NCBI RefSeq assembly: GCF_020731285.1
Contig: NZ_JAJFOW010000037.1
Span: 1-64,000, forward strand
Direction: 5' to 3'
Source: Cohnella baijiui
GTDB lineage: Bacteria; Bacillota; Bacilli; Paenibacillales; Paenibacillaceae
DNA length: 64,000 nt
Positions 26,213 through 34,638 of this stretch are shown here, in pieces. The translations under genes and the position numbers were made by a program. A model generated the notes under the pieces. That model saw only the letters and a program-made list of their open reading frames with translations. It ran no database searches and was not told the origin of the DNA. Numbering within the stretch: position 1 is the first letter of the stretch; each line of letters opens with the position of its first letter.

Positions 26213-27826
26213 ATGACCACTTCCATCAGCATCTTTGATACCACGCTCCGCGACGGCACCCAAGGCGAAGGCATCAGTTTGACGGCGGAGGACAAAATCA
26301 AGATCGCGCTGAAGCTCGACGCCTTGGGCGTTCACTATATCGAAGGCGGCAATCCGGGCAGCAACAGCAAGGACATCGAATTTTTCAAGCGCGCCCGGGA
26401 GCTGAAGCTGCAGGCGAAGCTGACGGCCTTCGGCAGTACCCGCCGCAAGCTCAGCCTCTGCGAGCAGGACGTGAATTTGCGGAACCTGGTGGAATCCGGT
26501 GCTCAAGCGGCGACGCTGGTGGGCAAGACGTGGGACTTTCATGTACACACGGCCTTGCAGACGACTCTCGAAGAAAATCTGGCCATGATCGGCGAGTCCA
26601 TCGCATTTGTCAAGCAGCACGGCATGGAAGCGATCTTCGACTCGGAGCATTTCTTCGACGGCTACAAGGCCAATCCCGAATACGCGCTTGCCGCCCTCGC
26701 TCGGGCTAAGGAAGCCGGCGCCGACTGGATCGTGCTCTGCGACACGAACGGCGGGACGCTGCCGAGCGAGATTCAGGAGATCGTCTCGCGGGTCGGCAGC
26801 CTCATCCAGGCACCGATCGGCATTCATACGCACAACGACTGCGAGCTCGCCGTCGCCAACACGCTCGCCGCCGTCACCGCCGGCGCACGGCAGATCCAGG
26901 GAACGATCAACGGATACGGCGAGCGCTGCGGCAACGCCAACTTGTGCTCCATCCTCCCCACGCTCCAGCTGAAGATGGGATACCGGGCGATCTCGGACGA
27001 ACAGCTCCGCACGCTCACGTCGGTCGCCCGCTACGTCGGCGAGATCGCCAACGTCGTGCTGCCGGTAAATCAGCCGTACGTCGGCACCGCCGCCTTCGCG
27101 CATAAGGGCGGGATCCACGTCTCGGCGATCCTGAAGGACTCCAAGACCTACGAGCACATCGCGCCGGAGCTGGTCGGCAACAAGCAGCGCGTGCTCGTCT
27201 CGGAGCTGGCGGGCCAGAGCAACATTTTGTCCAAAGCGCAGGAAATGGGCCTCACGGTCAGCACCGACAACGCCAAGTCGCGCAGCGTGATCGAGAAGAT
27301 CAAGGACCTGGAGCATCAGGGCTATCAATTCGAAGGCGCGGACGCTTCGCTGGAGCTGCTGCTGCGGGATGCCTACGGAGATACGATCGACGTCTTCACG
27401 GTGGAATCGTTCAAGATCCTGATGGAAAAAGCAGGCACCGGCATTCAGACCGAAGCTATCGTCAAGCTGAGCGTCGGCGATCAACAGGTCTATACGGTCG
27501 CCGAGGGCAATGGCCCCGTCAACGCCCTCGACAATGCGCTCCGAAAAGCACTCGTACAGTTTTACCCAGGCATCAACGGCATCCACTTGTCCGACTACAA
27601 GGTCCGCGTCTTAGACGAAAAAGACACGACTGCCGCCAAGGTTCGGGTGCTGATCGAATCGACCGACTTCAAGGATACGTGGAGCACGGTCGGCGTCTCG
27701 TCCAACGTGATTGAAGCAAGCTGGGAGGCGCTGATCGACAGTATCCGGTATGCGCTCCTCGGCATGCAGCAGAGCGATTTCCGGCCGGAAGCGCCACGCG
27801 AAACGCTCGGACTGGTGAATCACTGA
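26213..27826 (+). CDS. cimA: (R)-citramalate synthase
   Basis: 537 aa. HMGL-like TIM barrel with the metal/substrate motif FDTTLRDGTQGEGISL (residues 8-23), HTHNDCELAVANTLAAV (metal His pair) and GTINGYGERCGNANLCSI. The C-terminal LeuA-dimer regulatory domain spans about 400-520. The RDGTQGEG form and 530-aa length fit citramalate synthase rather than 2-isopropylmalate synthase (RDGEQSPG). It condenses pyruvate and acetyl-CoA for isoleucine synthesis by the threonine-independent route. TAGGAGG is 13 nt before the ATG. A single gene, ended by a strong hairpin. Confidence 0.92.
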   Translation: MTTSISIFDTTLRDGTQGEGISLTAEDKIKIALKLDALGVHYIEGGNPGSNSKDIEFFKRARELKLQAKLTAFGSTRRKLSLCEQDVNLRNLVESGAQAATLVGKTWDFHVHTALQTTLEENLAMIGESIAFVKQHGMEAIFDSEHFFDGYKANPEYALAALARAKEAGADWIVLCDTNGGTLPSEIQEIVSRVGSLIQAPIGIHTHNDCELAVANTLAAVTAGARQIQGTINGYGERCGNANLCSILPTLQLKMGYRAISDEQLRTLTSVARYVGEIANVVLPVNQPYVGTAAFAHKGGIHVSAILKDSKTYEHIAPELVGNKQRVLVSELAGQSNILSKAQEMGLTVSTDNAKSRSVIEKIKDLEHQGYQFEGADASLELLLRDAYGDTIDVFTVESFKILMEKAGTGIQTEAIVKLSVGDQQVYTVAEGNGPVNALDNALRKALVQFYPGINGIHLSDYKVRVLDEKDTTAAKVRVLIESTDFKDTWSTVGVSSNVIEASWEALIDSIRYALLGMQQSDFRPEAPRETLGLVNH

Positions 27827-27859
27827 CCTGATGATATGTCCGCTTGTCGCACCCAAACC

Positions 27860-27900
27860 AAGAAGCCTCAGCCCGTTTGCCGCGGGACTGAGGCTTCTTT
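27860..27900. terminator. Bidirectional terminator between cimA and the TlpA gene
   Basis: AAGAAGCCTCAG(c)CCG pairs with CGG(ga)CTGAGGCTTCTT, with T on the right and A on the left, so it can serve both convergent genes. Confidence 0.87.
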
Positions 27901-27916
27901 GCGAGCTCGGCGGGCT

Positions 27917-28489
27917 TTAGGACGAAGTCCCGCTAACCAGCGGATCGAGCATCTCCGCCCACTTTTCCAGCGATTGCGGTCCCTCGATTCGATCCCGCAC
28001 GATGCCGTCCCGATCCACGATGAAGCTGATCGGATAGGAGAACACTTTGTACGCGCTCCCCGCTTGTCCTTCCTTGTCCATCATAACCGGAAACGGGAGC
28101 TTTTGCTCTTTCACGAAGTCTTTGGCGCCCCGGACCGTATCGTATTTGGTCGCGTTGACCGCGTACAGGTCCACGGAATCCTTGTACTTCTCGTACAGCT
28201 TGATGAGGTCCGGCGCTTCCTGCTCGCAAGGCCAGCACCACGATGCCCAGAAATTCACGATTAGCACCTTGCCGCGCTTTCCGCCAACCTCGTAGGTTAC
28301 GCTGTCGTCCAGAGATGACAAGGCGAACGCGGGCGCCGCCGAGCCGACGATCGGCTTGGCATCCGCCGCGGACGGAGAAGTTCCGCTTGGATTGGCTTCC
28401 TTCGAGTCCGAACGGGCGAACAAATTCCAAGCCAAAATGGCTACGATCGCGACGACGACGATGCTTAAAATGGTGATATTGCGTTTCAT
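27917..28489 (-). CDS. Membrane-anchored TlpA/ResA-like thioredoxin
   Basis: 190 aa. An N-terminal anchor (ITILSIVVVAIVAILAWNLF) precedes a short Ser/Ala linker and an AlkC-TSA/TlpA thioredoxin fold facing outside. The active site is WASWCWPCEQE (Cys 85 and Cys 88), with Trp-Pro between the cysteines. The cis-Pro region is FSYPISFIVDRDG. ATG 28489 is preferred over an upstream ATG as it gives a clean anchor; AAGGAG lies further upstream. A thiol-disulfide reductase for cytochrome c or other exported proteins is likely; no ccm/res genes are next to it. Confidence 0.87.
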   Translation of the reverse strand: MKRNITILSIVVVAIVAILAWNLFARSDSKEANPSGTSPSAADAKPIVGSAAPAFALSSLDDSVTYEVGGKRGKVLIVNFWASWCWPCEQEAPDLIKLYEKYKDSVDLYAVNATKYDTVRGAKDFVKEQKLPFPVMMDKEGQAGSAYKVFSYPISFIVDRDGIVRDRIEGPQSLEKWAEMLDPLVSGTSS

Positions 28490-28638
28490 GGAATGATTTC
28501 TCTCTCCTTGACCCTTCTCCCCTCCATCATACCGCACCGCACGCCGGATTCCAACCCGCGGAAGGACTGCGACGCATGCGTTCGTTCGGGATCGGGCACA
28601 TTAGCTGTGTTCGTCCATTTCCGACAAGGAGGCGCCCG

Positions 28639-29949
28639 ATGGCTACCTCGGAAGCGAAATCCAAACTGAACGTCACGTTTACGAGCGAGATGGAAACGCG
28701 GCCCGCTTCCGCGCGGGCAAGCGGCGGCGCATCCGGAAAAGGCGTTTCCGGCGGCAGGCGCAAGGTGCTCGAATATGCCGCGCTCGCATCGGTGCCGCTC
28801 GTGCTCGTGCTCGGCAATTCCATGATCGTTCCGATTCTTCCGACGCTGATGCGGGAGCTGAAGATCAGCTCGTTCCAGAGCAGCCTCGTCATCACGCTGT
28901 TCTCCGTCACGGCGGGCTTGATCATCCCGATCGCGGGATATTTGTCCGACCGGTTCAGCCGCAAAGCCGTCATGATCCCCGCTCTTATCCTGTACGGCAT
29001 CGCCGGTATCCTCTCTGGGATGGCCGCTCTCTGGCATTCGTATGCCTTCCTGCTGACCGCCCGCGCGATCCAGGGCATCGCGGCCGCCGGGACGACGCCG
29101 ATCGCGATGGCCCTCGTGGGCGACCTGTACAAGGACGCGGAGGAAAGCCGAGCGCTCGGCCTGATCGAAGCGTCCAACGGCTCCGGCAAAGTCATCAGCC
29201 CGATTCTGGGCTCGCTGCTGGCGCTCATCGTTTGGTATGCCGTCTTTTTTTCGTTTCCGGTGTTTTGCGTCATTTCGCTCGTCGCCGTCCTGTTTTTGAT
29301 CAAGGAGCCGAAGCGGACCGCTCCGCCGGTGGCGCTGAAGCCATACATTCGCAAGATCGGAGAACTGTTCAAGAAACACGGCCGATGGCTCATTTGCTCG
29401 TTCTGGGCCGGATCGACGGCCATGTTCATTCTTTTCGGCGTGCTGTTTTTTCTGTCCAACATCCTCGAGCAAAAGCCATACAACATCGACGGCGTCGCCA
29501 AAGGGTTCGTGCTGGCGATTCCCTTGTTCGGGATGGTCGCGACGGCCTACATCACCGGAAGCGTCATCCGCAAAAACGGCGTGCTCATCCGTTGGCTCAT
29601 GAACATCGGCCTCGCGATGATGGCCGTGTCGCTGGGGCTGGCGATCTGGCTGAACAAAGACAATCTGTACGTCTTCATCGGCCTGCTGACCGCAAGCAGC
29701 ATCGGCACGGGCATGCTGCTCCCCTGCCTGACGACGATGATTACCGGCGTCGTGGACAAAGCGGAGCGGGGCATGATCACTTCGCTCTACAGCAGCCTGC
29801 GGTTTCTCGGCGTCGCTTTCGGTCCGCCGCTGTTCGGCTGGATGATGGAAATTTCGCACCGGACGGTGTTCATTACCGTCTCCTGCCTGTCGCTCCTTAC
29901 GCTGGCGCTCGTCTTTTTCTTCGTCAAGCCCGACAAGCAGGTCAAATAG
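28639..29949 (+). CDS. MFS multidrug-type efflux transporter
   Basis: 436 aa, twelve membrane helices after a 60-residue Ser/Ala-rich cytosolic head. Motif A is GYLSDRFSRKAVMIP, and the drug/H+ antiporter region includes ARAIQGIAAAGTTPIAMALV. ATG 28639 is chosen because AAGGAGG ends 6 nt before it. Divergent from the TlpA gene; the JAMM gene follows 67 nt later on the same strand. The substrate is unknown. Confidence 0.87.
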   Translation: MATSEAKSKLNVTFTSEMETRPASARASGGASGKGVSGGRRKVLEYAALASVPLVLVLGNSMIVPILPTLMRELKISSFQSSLVITLFSVTAGLIIPIAGYLSDRFSRKAVMIPALILYGIAGILSGMAALWHSYAFLLTARAIQGIAAAGTTPIAMALVGDLYKDAEESRALGLIEASNGSGKVISPILGSLLALIVWYAVFFSFPVFCVISLVAVLFLIKEPKRTAPPVALKPYIRKIGELFKKHGRWLICSFWAGSTAMFILFGVLFFLSNILEQKPYNIDGVAKGFVLAIPLFGMVATAYITGSVIRKNGVLIRWLMNIGLAMMAVSLGLAIWLNKDNLYVFIGLLTASSIGTGMLLPCLTTMITGVVDKAERGMITSLYSSLRFLGVAFGPPLFGWMMEISHRTVFITVSCLSLLTLALVFFFVKPDKQVK

Positions 29950-30016
29950 CTTGCCGAACCAAGCCGTGTCAGGCATACTGGAGTCGATACGATCATCGGA
30001 AAAAGGGGCACCTGCC

Positions 30017-30469
30017 GTGACTACGATTCGCAGCATCTCCGTCCAGCCCGAGCTTTTAGGGGATCTCGTCGAAACTTGCCGCATTCGCCTCCCGAGCGAA
30101 GCATGCGGCGTCATCGTCGGGAAACGCGCTGGCGATGAAGTTCTCGCGCAGCGGTTCATCTTGCTTCGTAACGTGGCGGCCGATCCGCTCCGGTCGTTTC
30201 GTTTTGCGCCGGAGGAATGGGTCCGGATCTATAGCGAAACGCAAAAAAACCAACGCGAGATCGTTGGTTTTTTTCACGTTCATCCCCGCGGCGAGCCGTA
30301 CCCGAGCGCGGCTGACCTGGCGGGATGGGACGGCTCGGGGACGTATTGGATCGTCGGTTCTTCCGGCGACGCGCCCGCCGTTCGCGCCTATGCCCTTCGT
30401 CCGGACGGAAAGCTGCGGGATCTGGCGCTGCCATCGCTTTCCCGACCCGGCCGCCAGAATTCGGTTTAG
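30017..30469 (+). CDS. JAMM/MPN metalloprotease-like protein (Mov34 family)
   Basis: 150 aa, a single small JAMM domain. The metal and catalytic set is complete: Glu 28 (LPSEACGVIVG), His 87 and His 89 with Ser 97 and Asp 100 (HVHPRGEPYPSAAD, i.e. HxHPx6SxxD). Bacterial members cleave isopeptide or Cys-linked carrier tails in sulfur transfer. GTG 30017 is chosen because AGGGG is 8 nt before it. The gene holds a perfect terminator-like hairpin (30243-30274) just before the codons of the HxH motif. It overlaps tail-to-tail with the exonuclease gene. No ThiS/MoaD-type partner gene is beside it. Confidence 0.85.
   Translation: MTTIRSISVQPELLGDLVETCRIRLPSEACGVIVGKRAGDEVLAQRFILLRNVAADPLRSFRFAPEEWVRIYSETQKNQREIVGFFHVHPRGEPYPSAADLAGWDGSGTYWIVGSSGDAPAVRAYALRPDGKLRDLALPSLSRPGRQNSV
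30243..30274. terminator. Terminator-like hairpin inside the JAMM coding sequence
   Basis: AAAAAAACCAACG-CGAGAT-CGTTGGTTTTTTT: a perfect 13-bp stem flanked by A7 and T7, so it could act on both strands. On the minus strand it lies about 190 nt after the exonuclease stop and may end the amt-DUF294-exonuclease transcript. On the plus strand it would cut the JAMM mRNA short. Confidence 0.65.
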
Positions 30470-31203
30470 TGTCTGCTCAAATAAGCGTACAGATCTCCAA
30501 GCGTAACGACCTGCTTGGCCCGGATCTGCTCCAAAAACGCGAACCAAAGCTTGGCCGTCATGACGGAGTCGTGCAGTGCGTGGTGCCGGCAAGTGACCTC
30601 GATGCCGTAGCTCTCGAGCAATTCATCCAGGCCGTAGCTTTTGCGCCGCGGTTCCAGCCATTTGGCGATCATCATCGTATCAAGCACCCGGTGGGTGAGA
30701 TTGACCTTCGACGTCTTCCACAGCGCTGCGTTCAGGAACTGTTTGTCATGGCCGCTGCCGTGGGCGATCAGCACCCGTTTGCCAATAAAGTCCAGAAAGT
30801 CGTGCAACCCTTGCATCAGCTCCGGTGCGTCCTCGGCCATCTCGTTGGTGATGCCCGTCAGCTCCACGATGATCTCCGGGATTTTGCGCCTCGGATTGAC
30901 GAGCCGGTAAAACGGCTCTGCCTCCCGCAGCTCTCCTCCGCGGATCAGCACGCCGCCGATAGACAGGATCTCGTCGCCGTTGTAGGGATGAAAGCCGGTC
31001 GTCTCCAGGTCGAATACGACCGCCTCCATCTCGGCGAGCGGCATCTCGAGCGGGGACTCCTTGCGCTGGTCCCGTGACATCGACCGGATGAACGCCATCT
31101 GCTGCGCGTTGGACGACCCCAGCATCGAGGCGATCGCAGGGGTGATCCCGCCCGTTTTGTACAGATGCCACATGCGCCCCATCGGGCTCTTGGGCTCCTT
31201 CAT
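30466..31203 (-). CDS. DnaQ-like DEDDh 3'-5' exonuclease
   Basis: 245 aa. ExoI VVFDLETTGFHPYNGDEIL (Asp, Glu), ExoII region HGSGHDKQFLNAALW (Asp) and ExoIII HHALHDSVMTAKL (His, Asp) make a full DEDDh set, as in the epsilon subunit of DNA polymerase III. The first ~55 residues are a helical extension (RMWHLYKTGGITPAIASM). GGGAGG is 8 nt before the ATG and overlaps the stop codon of the DUF294 gene, so translation is probably coupled. DUF294 nucleotidyltransferase and DnaQ-like exonuclease genes recur together with a transporter in proteobacteria; here the transporter is Amt. Confidence 0.88.
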   Translation of the reverse strand: MKEPKSPMGRMWHLYKTGGITPAIASMLGSSNAQQMAFIRSMSRDQRKESPLEMPLAEMEAVVFDLETTGFHPYNGDEILSIGGVLIRGGELREAEPFYRLVNPRRKIPEIIVELTGITNEMAEDAPELMQGLHDFLDFIGKRVLIAHGSGHDKQFLNAALWKTSKVNLTHRVLDTMMIAKWLEPRRKSYGLDELLESYGIEVTCRHHALHDSVMTAKLWFAFLEQIRAKQVVTLGDLYAYLSRH

Positions 31204-31208
31204 GCGAT

Positions 31209-32288
31209 TCACCTCCCGCCGAAGCGGTGCTGCATTTCTTTCTCCAGCTGCCGCTGCAGCTTCCTTCCGAGCCTCAGCGCCTTCTTCAGCGGCGCCCGCA
31301 GCGCGACGTCGAGCTGGGCGGCCGCGATTTTGCCCGTGCCGATCCATTGCCCATCCTCGCTGCGGGCGATCGAAAGCAGGCGCAACCGCAACAACAAGCC
31401 GAACGCCTCGGTCGCTTCGCGGGCCGTCTCCTCGGACACCTGTCCCGCTTCCCGGAGCGCCTCGATGCGCGCCAGCGTCCCGGTTTCGCGAATGTCGGCT
31501 TGCATCGCCAACAGTCGAAAGACGTTCACCATCGGGATATAGGCGCCGTATTTGATATCCAAGCTGCCCGCGTCCCGGCCGTACTGCTCGACGAGCAGCT
31601 GGCCGAACACGCCGACGAGCACCTTGTGCCGCAGCGTATTCTCCATCATCCGGCGCGCCAACACCGGCGTCGACACCAGGCCGCCGAAAAAGCGGCGCTT
31701 CAGCCGATCCGCCAGCTCCCGGTCCCCGGCCAGGCACCGCCCGTCCGCGACGATGAGCAGGTAGCGCACGTTCTCCCAAGACGGCTCCGCGAACCAGGCA
31801 TCCAGCTTCCTTTCCCAGGCCGAGATGGACTGGCGCCACTCGGGATTGGACGCGATGACGTTGCCCTCGCAGGGCGGATAGCCAAGCGCAATCAAGTGGC
31901 GGACGGCCAGCTCGCCGAAAATGCGGAAAAACGTCTCGGCCCGCTCGGCCTCGACGGGACCGTCGGCATCCGCGTATACGATTCCGCTGTCCTGGTCGCT
32001 AGCGGCCGTCTGTTCCCGGCGGCCTCCGCTTCCGAACAATAAATAGGCGTAAGGCACGGGAGGGGCGCCATGCCCCAGCCGTGCCGCTTCCGCTTCCGCG
32101 AACGCCAGCGCTTTTCGCATCAGAGCGTCGTGAAGCCCGTTTAATTCGTCGATGACCTCGATCGCGGAAGCATCGGACAGGGACGCCGCGAGGCGTTCCT
32201 GTTCGGCTTCGCGTACGTTTCGCATTTGCTCGAGACTGCCGGCGCCGGTAATATCGGGCAACCGCTTCTCCCCATGGAGATTGGACAT
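31209..32288 (-). CDS. DUF294 (GlnD-like) nucleotidyltransferase
   Basis: 359 aa. The nucleotidyltransferase signature is LLFGSGGRREQTAASDQDSG at about residues 84-103 (GSxGRxEQ, then SDxD metal Asp pair). The C-terminal helical DUF294_C substrate domain covers about 200-350. There are no CBS domains, unlike the longer proteobacterial forms. It lies 51 nt after amt and 5 nt before the exonuclease start. By analogy with GlnD, which uridylylates PII, it may modify a partner in response to nitrogen, but no glnB/glnK gene is in the window. Confidence 0.83.
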   Translation of the reverse strand: MSNLHGEKRLPDITGAGSLEQMRNVREAEQERLAASLSDASAIEVIDELNGLHDALMRKALAFAEAEAARLGHGAPPVPYAYLLFGSGGRREQTAASDQDSGIVYADADGPVEAERAETFFRIFGELAVRHLIALGYPPCEGNVIASNPEWRQSISAWERKLDAWFAEPSWENVRYLLIVADGRCLAGDRELADRLKRRFFGGLVSTPVLARRMMENTLRHKVLVGVFGQLLVEQYGRDAGSLDIKYGAYIPMVNVFRLLAMQADIRETGTLARIEALREAGQVSEETAREATEAFGLLLRLRLLSIARSEDGQWIGTGKIAAAQLDVALRAPLKKALRLGRKLQRQLEKEMQHRFGGR

Positions 32289-32339
32289 GCGGTCTCTTCC
32301 CCCCTGAATGTACGCCGGTGAACGTTTCGCGTATCCGAC

Positions 32340-33719
32340 TTAGACCGACGTCGTCGTATGTCCCGCTTTTTTCATGGCTTCCGGATAACCGTAGTTGCCG
32401 TGTTCGCTGAGGTCGAGACCGATGATCTCTTGCTCTTCGGAGACGCGGAGGCCGACGATTTTCTTCACGACCCACAGGACGATGAAGGAAGCCGCAAACG
32501 CGAACGCGCCGCACACAACGACGGACTCGAATTGCACCCACAGCTGCCCGCCCCCGCCGCCGTAGAACAGGCCGGCCTTGCCTATGCCGACTTGCTCGAC
32601 GAGCTTAGGCGTCGCGAAGAAACCATTCGCCAGCGTGCCCCAGATTCCTGCCGCGCCGTGCACGGACAACGCGGAGATCGGATCGTCGACGCGGACTTTT
32701 TCGAAAAATTGCGCGACCAGGAATACCAGCACGCCCGCGATCAGGCCGATGACGACCGCCGCCCAGGGCTCAACGAATGCGCATGAGGCGGTGATGGCGA
32801 CCAATCCGGCCAGCGCGCCGTTTAGCATCGTTGGAATGTCGGCTTTGCCCTTGACGAGCCAGGAAATGAGCATCGCCGCTACGGCCCCGCCGGCCGCGCC
32901 GAGCTGGGTCGTGAATGCCACGTAACCGAAGAAGCCTTCGCCGACGGATACCGCGCTGCCCGCATTGAAGCCGAACCAGCCAACCCACAGGAGCAGGACG
33001 GACAGAGAGGTGAACACTTGGTTGTGGCCGAGAATTTCGTTGGCGGAGCCGTCTTTGTTGAACTTGCCGATCCGCGGCTTGAGCAGGATCGTCGCCGCGA
33101 AGGCGGCCATGGCGCCCGTCAGATGTACGACGGTCGAACCCGCGTAGTCCTGGGAGCCGTCTTCGGCGAGCCAGCCTCCGCCCCAGATCCAGTGCGCGAT
33201 AATCGGATAGATGACCGCTGTGAAAACGATCGTGAAGATGAGGTAGACGGACAGCTTGGCGCGTTCCGCGAATCCGCCCCAAGCGATGGAGAGCGAGACC
33301 GCCGCGAACGCGAGCTGGAAAACGAAGAAGATCGTGGATGGGTACGAGTCGCCTTCGCCCGCCAGGATCGACGGATTGAACAGGAAGTCGCCGATGCCGA
33401 TGAACTTGTTCAACCCCGCGCCAGCGTCGCCGCCGAAGGCGAAGCCGTAGCCGACGGCCCAGTAGATCAGCGAGGCGAGGCCGACCGTGAAGATCGTCTT
33501 GCCCGCGACGTGGCCCGCGTTCTTCATGCGCGTCGAGCCCGTTTCCAGGAGGATGAACCCGCCCTGCATCAGAAGGACGAGAATCGCGGCCACCAGGATC
33601 CACAGGGCGTTCAGGCCCATGTCCAGCGTCACGGCCGAAGGACCTTCATCCGCTGCGAATGCCATCGTCGGGAATAATACAAGTAAAACGCCAAGTCCGA
33701 TCAAACTCTTCTTAATCAA
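32340..33719 (-). CDS. amt: Ammonium transporter Amt
   Basis: 459 aa. TTG 33719 is chosen: AGGGAG is 8 nt upstream and the protein then opens with a clean signal peptide (IKKSLIGLGVLLVLFPTMAFA); the ATG at 33749 lies inside the nitrogen box. Eleven membrane helices follow, with the conserved blocks GGFILLETGSTRMKNAGHVA, DYAGSTVVHLTGAMAA, WFGFNAGSA and LSVHGAAGIWGTLANG; the two pore histidines are in STVVHL and SVHGAAG. The C-terminal tail (RVSEEQEIIGLDLSEHGNYG) is the region PII proteins contact. First gene of the run with DUF294 and the exonuclease. Confidence 0.93.
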   Translation of the reverse strand: MIKKSLIGLGVLLVLFPTMAFAADEGPSAVTLDMGLNALWILVAAILVLLMQGGFILLETGSTRMKNAGHVAGKTIFTVGLASLIYWAVGYGFAFGGDAGAGLNKFIGIGDFLFNPSILAGEGDSYPSTIFFVFQLAFAAVSLSIAWGGFAERAKLSVYLIFTIVFTAVIYPIIAHWIWGGGWLAEDGSQDYAGSTVVHLTGAMAAFAATILLKPRIGKFNKDGSANEILGHNQVFTSLSVLLLWVGWFGFNAGSAVSVGEGFFGYVAFTTQLGAAGGAVAAMLISWLVKGKADIPTMLNGALAGLVAITASCAFVEPWAAVVIGLIAGVLVFLVAQFFEKVRVDDPISALSVHGAAGIWGTLANGFFATPKLVEQVGIGKAGLFYGGGGGQLWVQFESVVVCGAFAFAASFIVLWVVKKIVGLRVSEEQEIIGLDLSEHGNYGYPEAMKKAGHTTTSV

Positions 33720-33736
33720 GCCGACCACTCCCTGAA

Positions 33737-33753
33737 TGTAATGTTTCATAACA
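33737..33753 (-). promoter_or_regulatory. GlnR/TnrA-type nitrogen box upstream of amt
   Basis: TGTAATGTTTCATAACA matches the Firmicute GlnR/TnrA consensus TGTNAN7TNACA at every fixed position. It lies 18 nt before the chosen amt start and downstream of the -10 box, roughly +15 to +31, a position that suits repression. Confidence 0.75.
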
Positions 33754-33774
33754 TTTTAAGAAAGCCTTGATGTC

Positions 33775-33803
33775 ATTATAGTAAGAAGTTCACGATTTGA
33801 CAA
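33775..33803 (-). promoter_or_regulatory. Sigma-A promoter of amt
   Basis: TTGTCA (33798-33803), 17-nt spacer, TATAAT (33775-33780), read on the minus strand. Confidence 0.8.
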
Positions 33804-33844
33804 TAAGATCTTTCTATAAAAGTACGGAATTTACGCCAAATATC

Positions 33845-33877
33845 TAACATTGAATCGTTCGTTTGTCCTCAATGTTA
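33845..33877. promoter_or_regulatory. Inverted repeat in the amt-merR intergenic region
   Basis: TAACATTGA-N15-TCAATGTTA, a perfect 9-bp inverted repeat lying in the AT-rich divergent region (33720-34114) about 45 nt upstream of the amt -35. It could be an operator for the MerR-type regulator next door or for a nitrogen regulator. The remainder of this 390-bp gap holds only promoters. Confidence 0.5.
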
Positions 33878-34049
33878 AGATATTGACGACTTTTCGTAGG
33901 ATTATTAGCCCATTCGATCGGATTTCTGGAAAGACGCCTTCTTCAATCAAATGTCAGCCCTATCTCATGTTAGATTTTGTATCATTTCAACTTAACTCCC
34001 CCCTTTCTGTGCCTGCGTATGGGGACAACCGATTAGGCAAGCATAACGT

Positions 34050-34079
34050 TTGACTGTACGGTTGCGGATTGAGTATGAT
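34050..34079 (+). promoter_or_regulatory. Sigma-A promoter of the MerR gene
   Basis: TTGACT (34050-34055), 18-nt spacer, TATGAT (34074-34079), 35 nt before the start codon. Confidence 0.7.
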
Positions 34080-34114
34080 GGCTTTACGGATCTTCCAAGA
34101 AGGAGGTGAGGAGC

Positions 34115-34573
34115 GTGCGCCACGGACATTCGGAATCCCCGCGCAACCTGTACAAGATCGGTGAGCTGGCCAAGCTCTCGGGAATTAGTTCGCGAACGAT
34201 CGATTATTACACCGGCATCGGCTTGCTGTCCCCCGTCAAGCGCTCTGGCGGCAATTATCGTTTATACGATGATGAAACCTTAGATCGCATTCGCCGTATT
34301 GAATTGTTAAAGGCGCAAAAATTTTCGCTCGAGGAGATCAGGGAGCAATTCGCCGCCCTGAACCGGGTAACCCCCAGCGAACAAGTCTCCCGCAAGCTCG
34401 TGGATCTGCATACGCATTTGTCCCAGCTCGAGCGGGAGGTCAAGGAACTGGAGCCGGTGCTCGAACAGTTGAAGCCGCAGCAAGCCAAACGCCTGTTTCG
34501 GGCGATCTCGCCGCAGACCGCGGCTTGCATCGAAGCGCTGCTCCTGCTGCTGAACAAGAGCAACCTCATGTAA
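34115..34573 (+). CDS. MerR-family transcription regulator
   Basis: 152 aa. Winged helix with YKIGELAKLSGISSRTIDYY and SGGNYRLYDDETLDRIRRIE, then the dimer coiled coil (residues 85-125, LVDLHTHLSQLEREVKELE). No Cys-rich metal-binding tail is present, so it is not a metal sensor of the classic type. GTG 34115 is preferred to GTG 34106, which lies inside the AAGGAGGTGA ribosome site. YugP follows 65 nt later. It is divergent from amt but lacks the N-terminal features of GlnR (also a MerR-fold protein), so its link to nitrogen is open. Confidence 0.85.
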   Translation: MRHGHSESPRNLYKIGELAKLSGISSRTIDYYTGIGLLSPVKRSGGNYRLYDDETLDRIRRIELLKAQKFSLEEIREQFAALNRVTPSEQVSRKLVDLHTHLSQLEREVKELEPVLEQLKPQQAKRLFRAISPQTAACIEALLLLLNKSNLM

Positions 34574-34638
34574 GCTTTTCCCGTCGCCGCCTCTGCAGCG
34601 AATAGCGCCAACCCTTATTCAACGGAGGTTACCGCGAT

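Noticed and set aside
26192..27586. 464-codon minus-strand ORF over cimA
   Set aside because: Antisense shadow of cimA, no ribosome site, no known motif.
28486..30159. 557-codon minus-strand ORF
   Set aside because: Antisense to the MFS transporter gene; Asp/Arg/His/Gln-rich shadow without a family match.
30466..31839. 457-codon minus-strand ORF joining a long extension to the exonuclease
   Set aside because: The extension is an out-of-frame reading of the DUF294 gene; the ribosome site and family start are at 31203.
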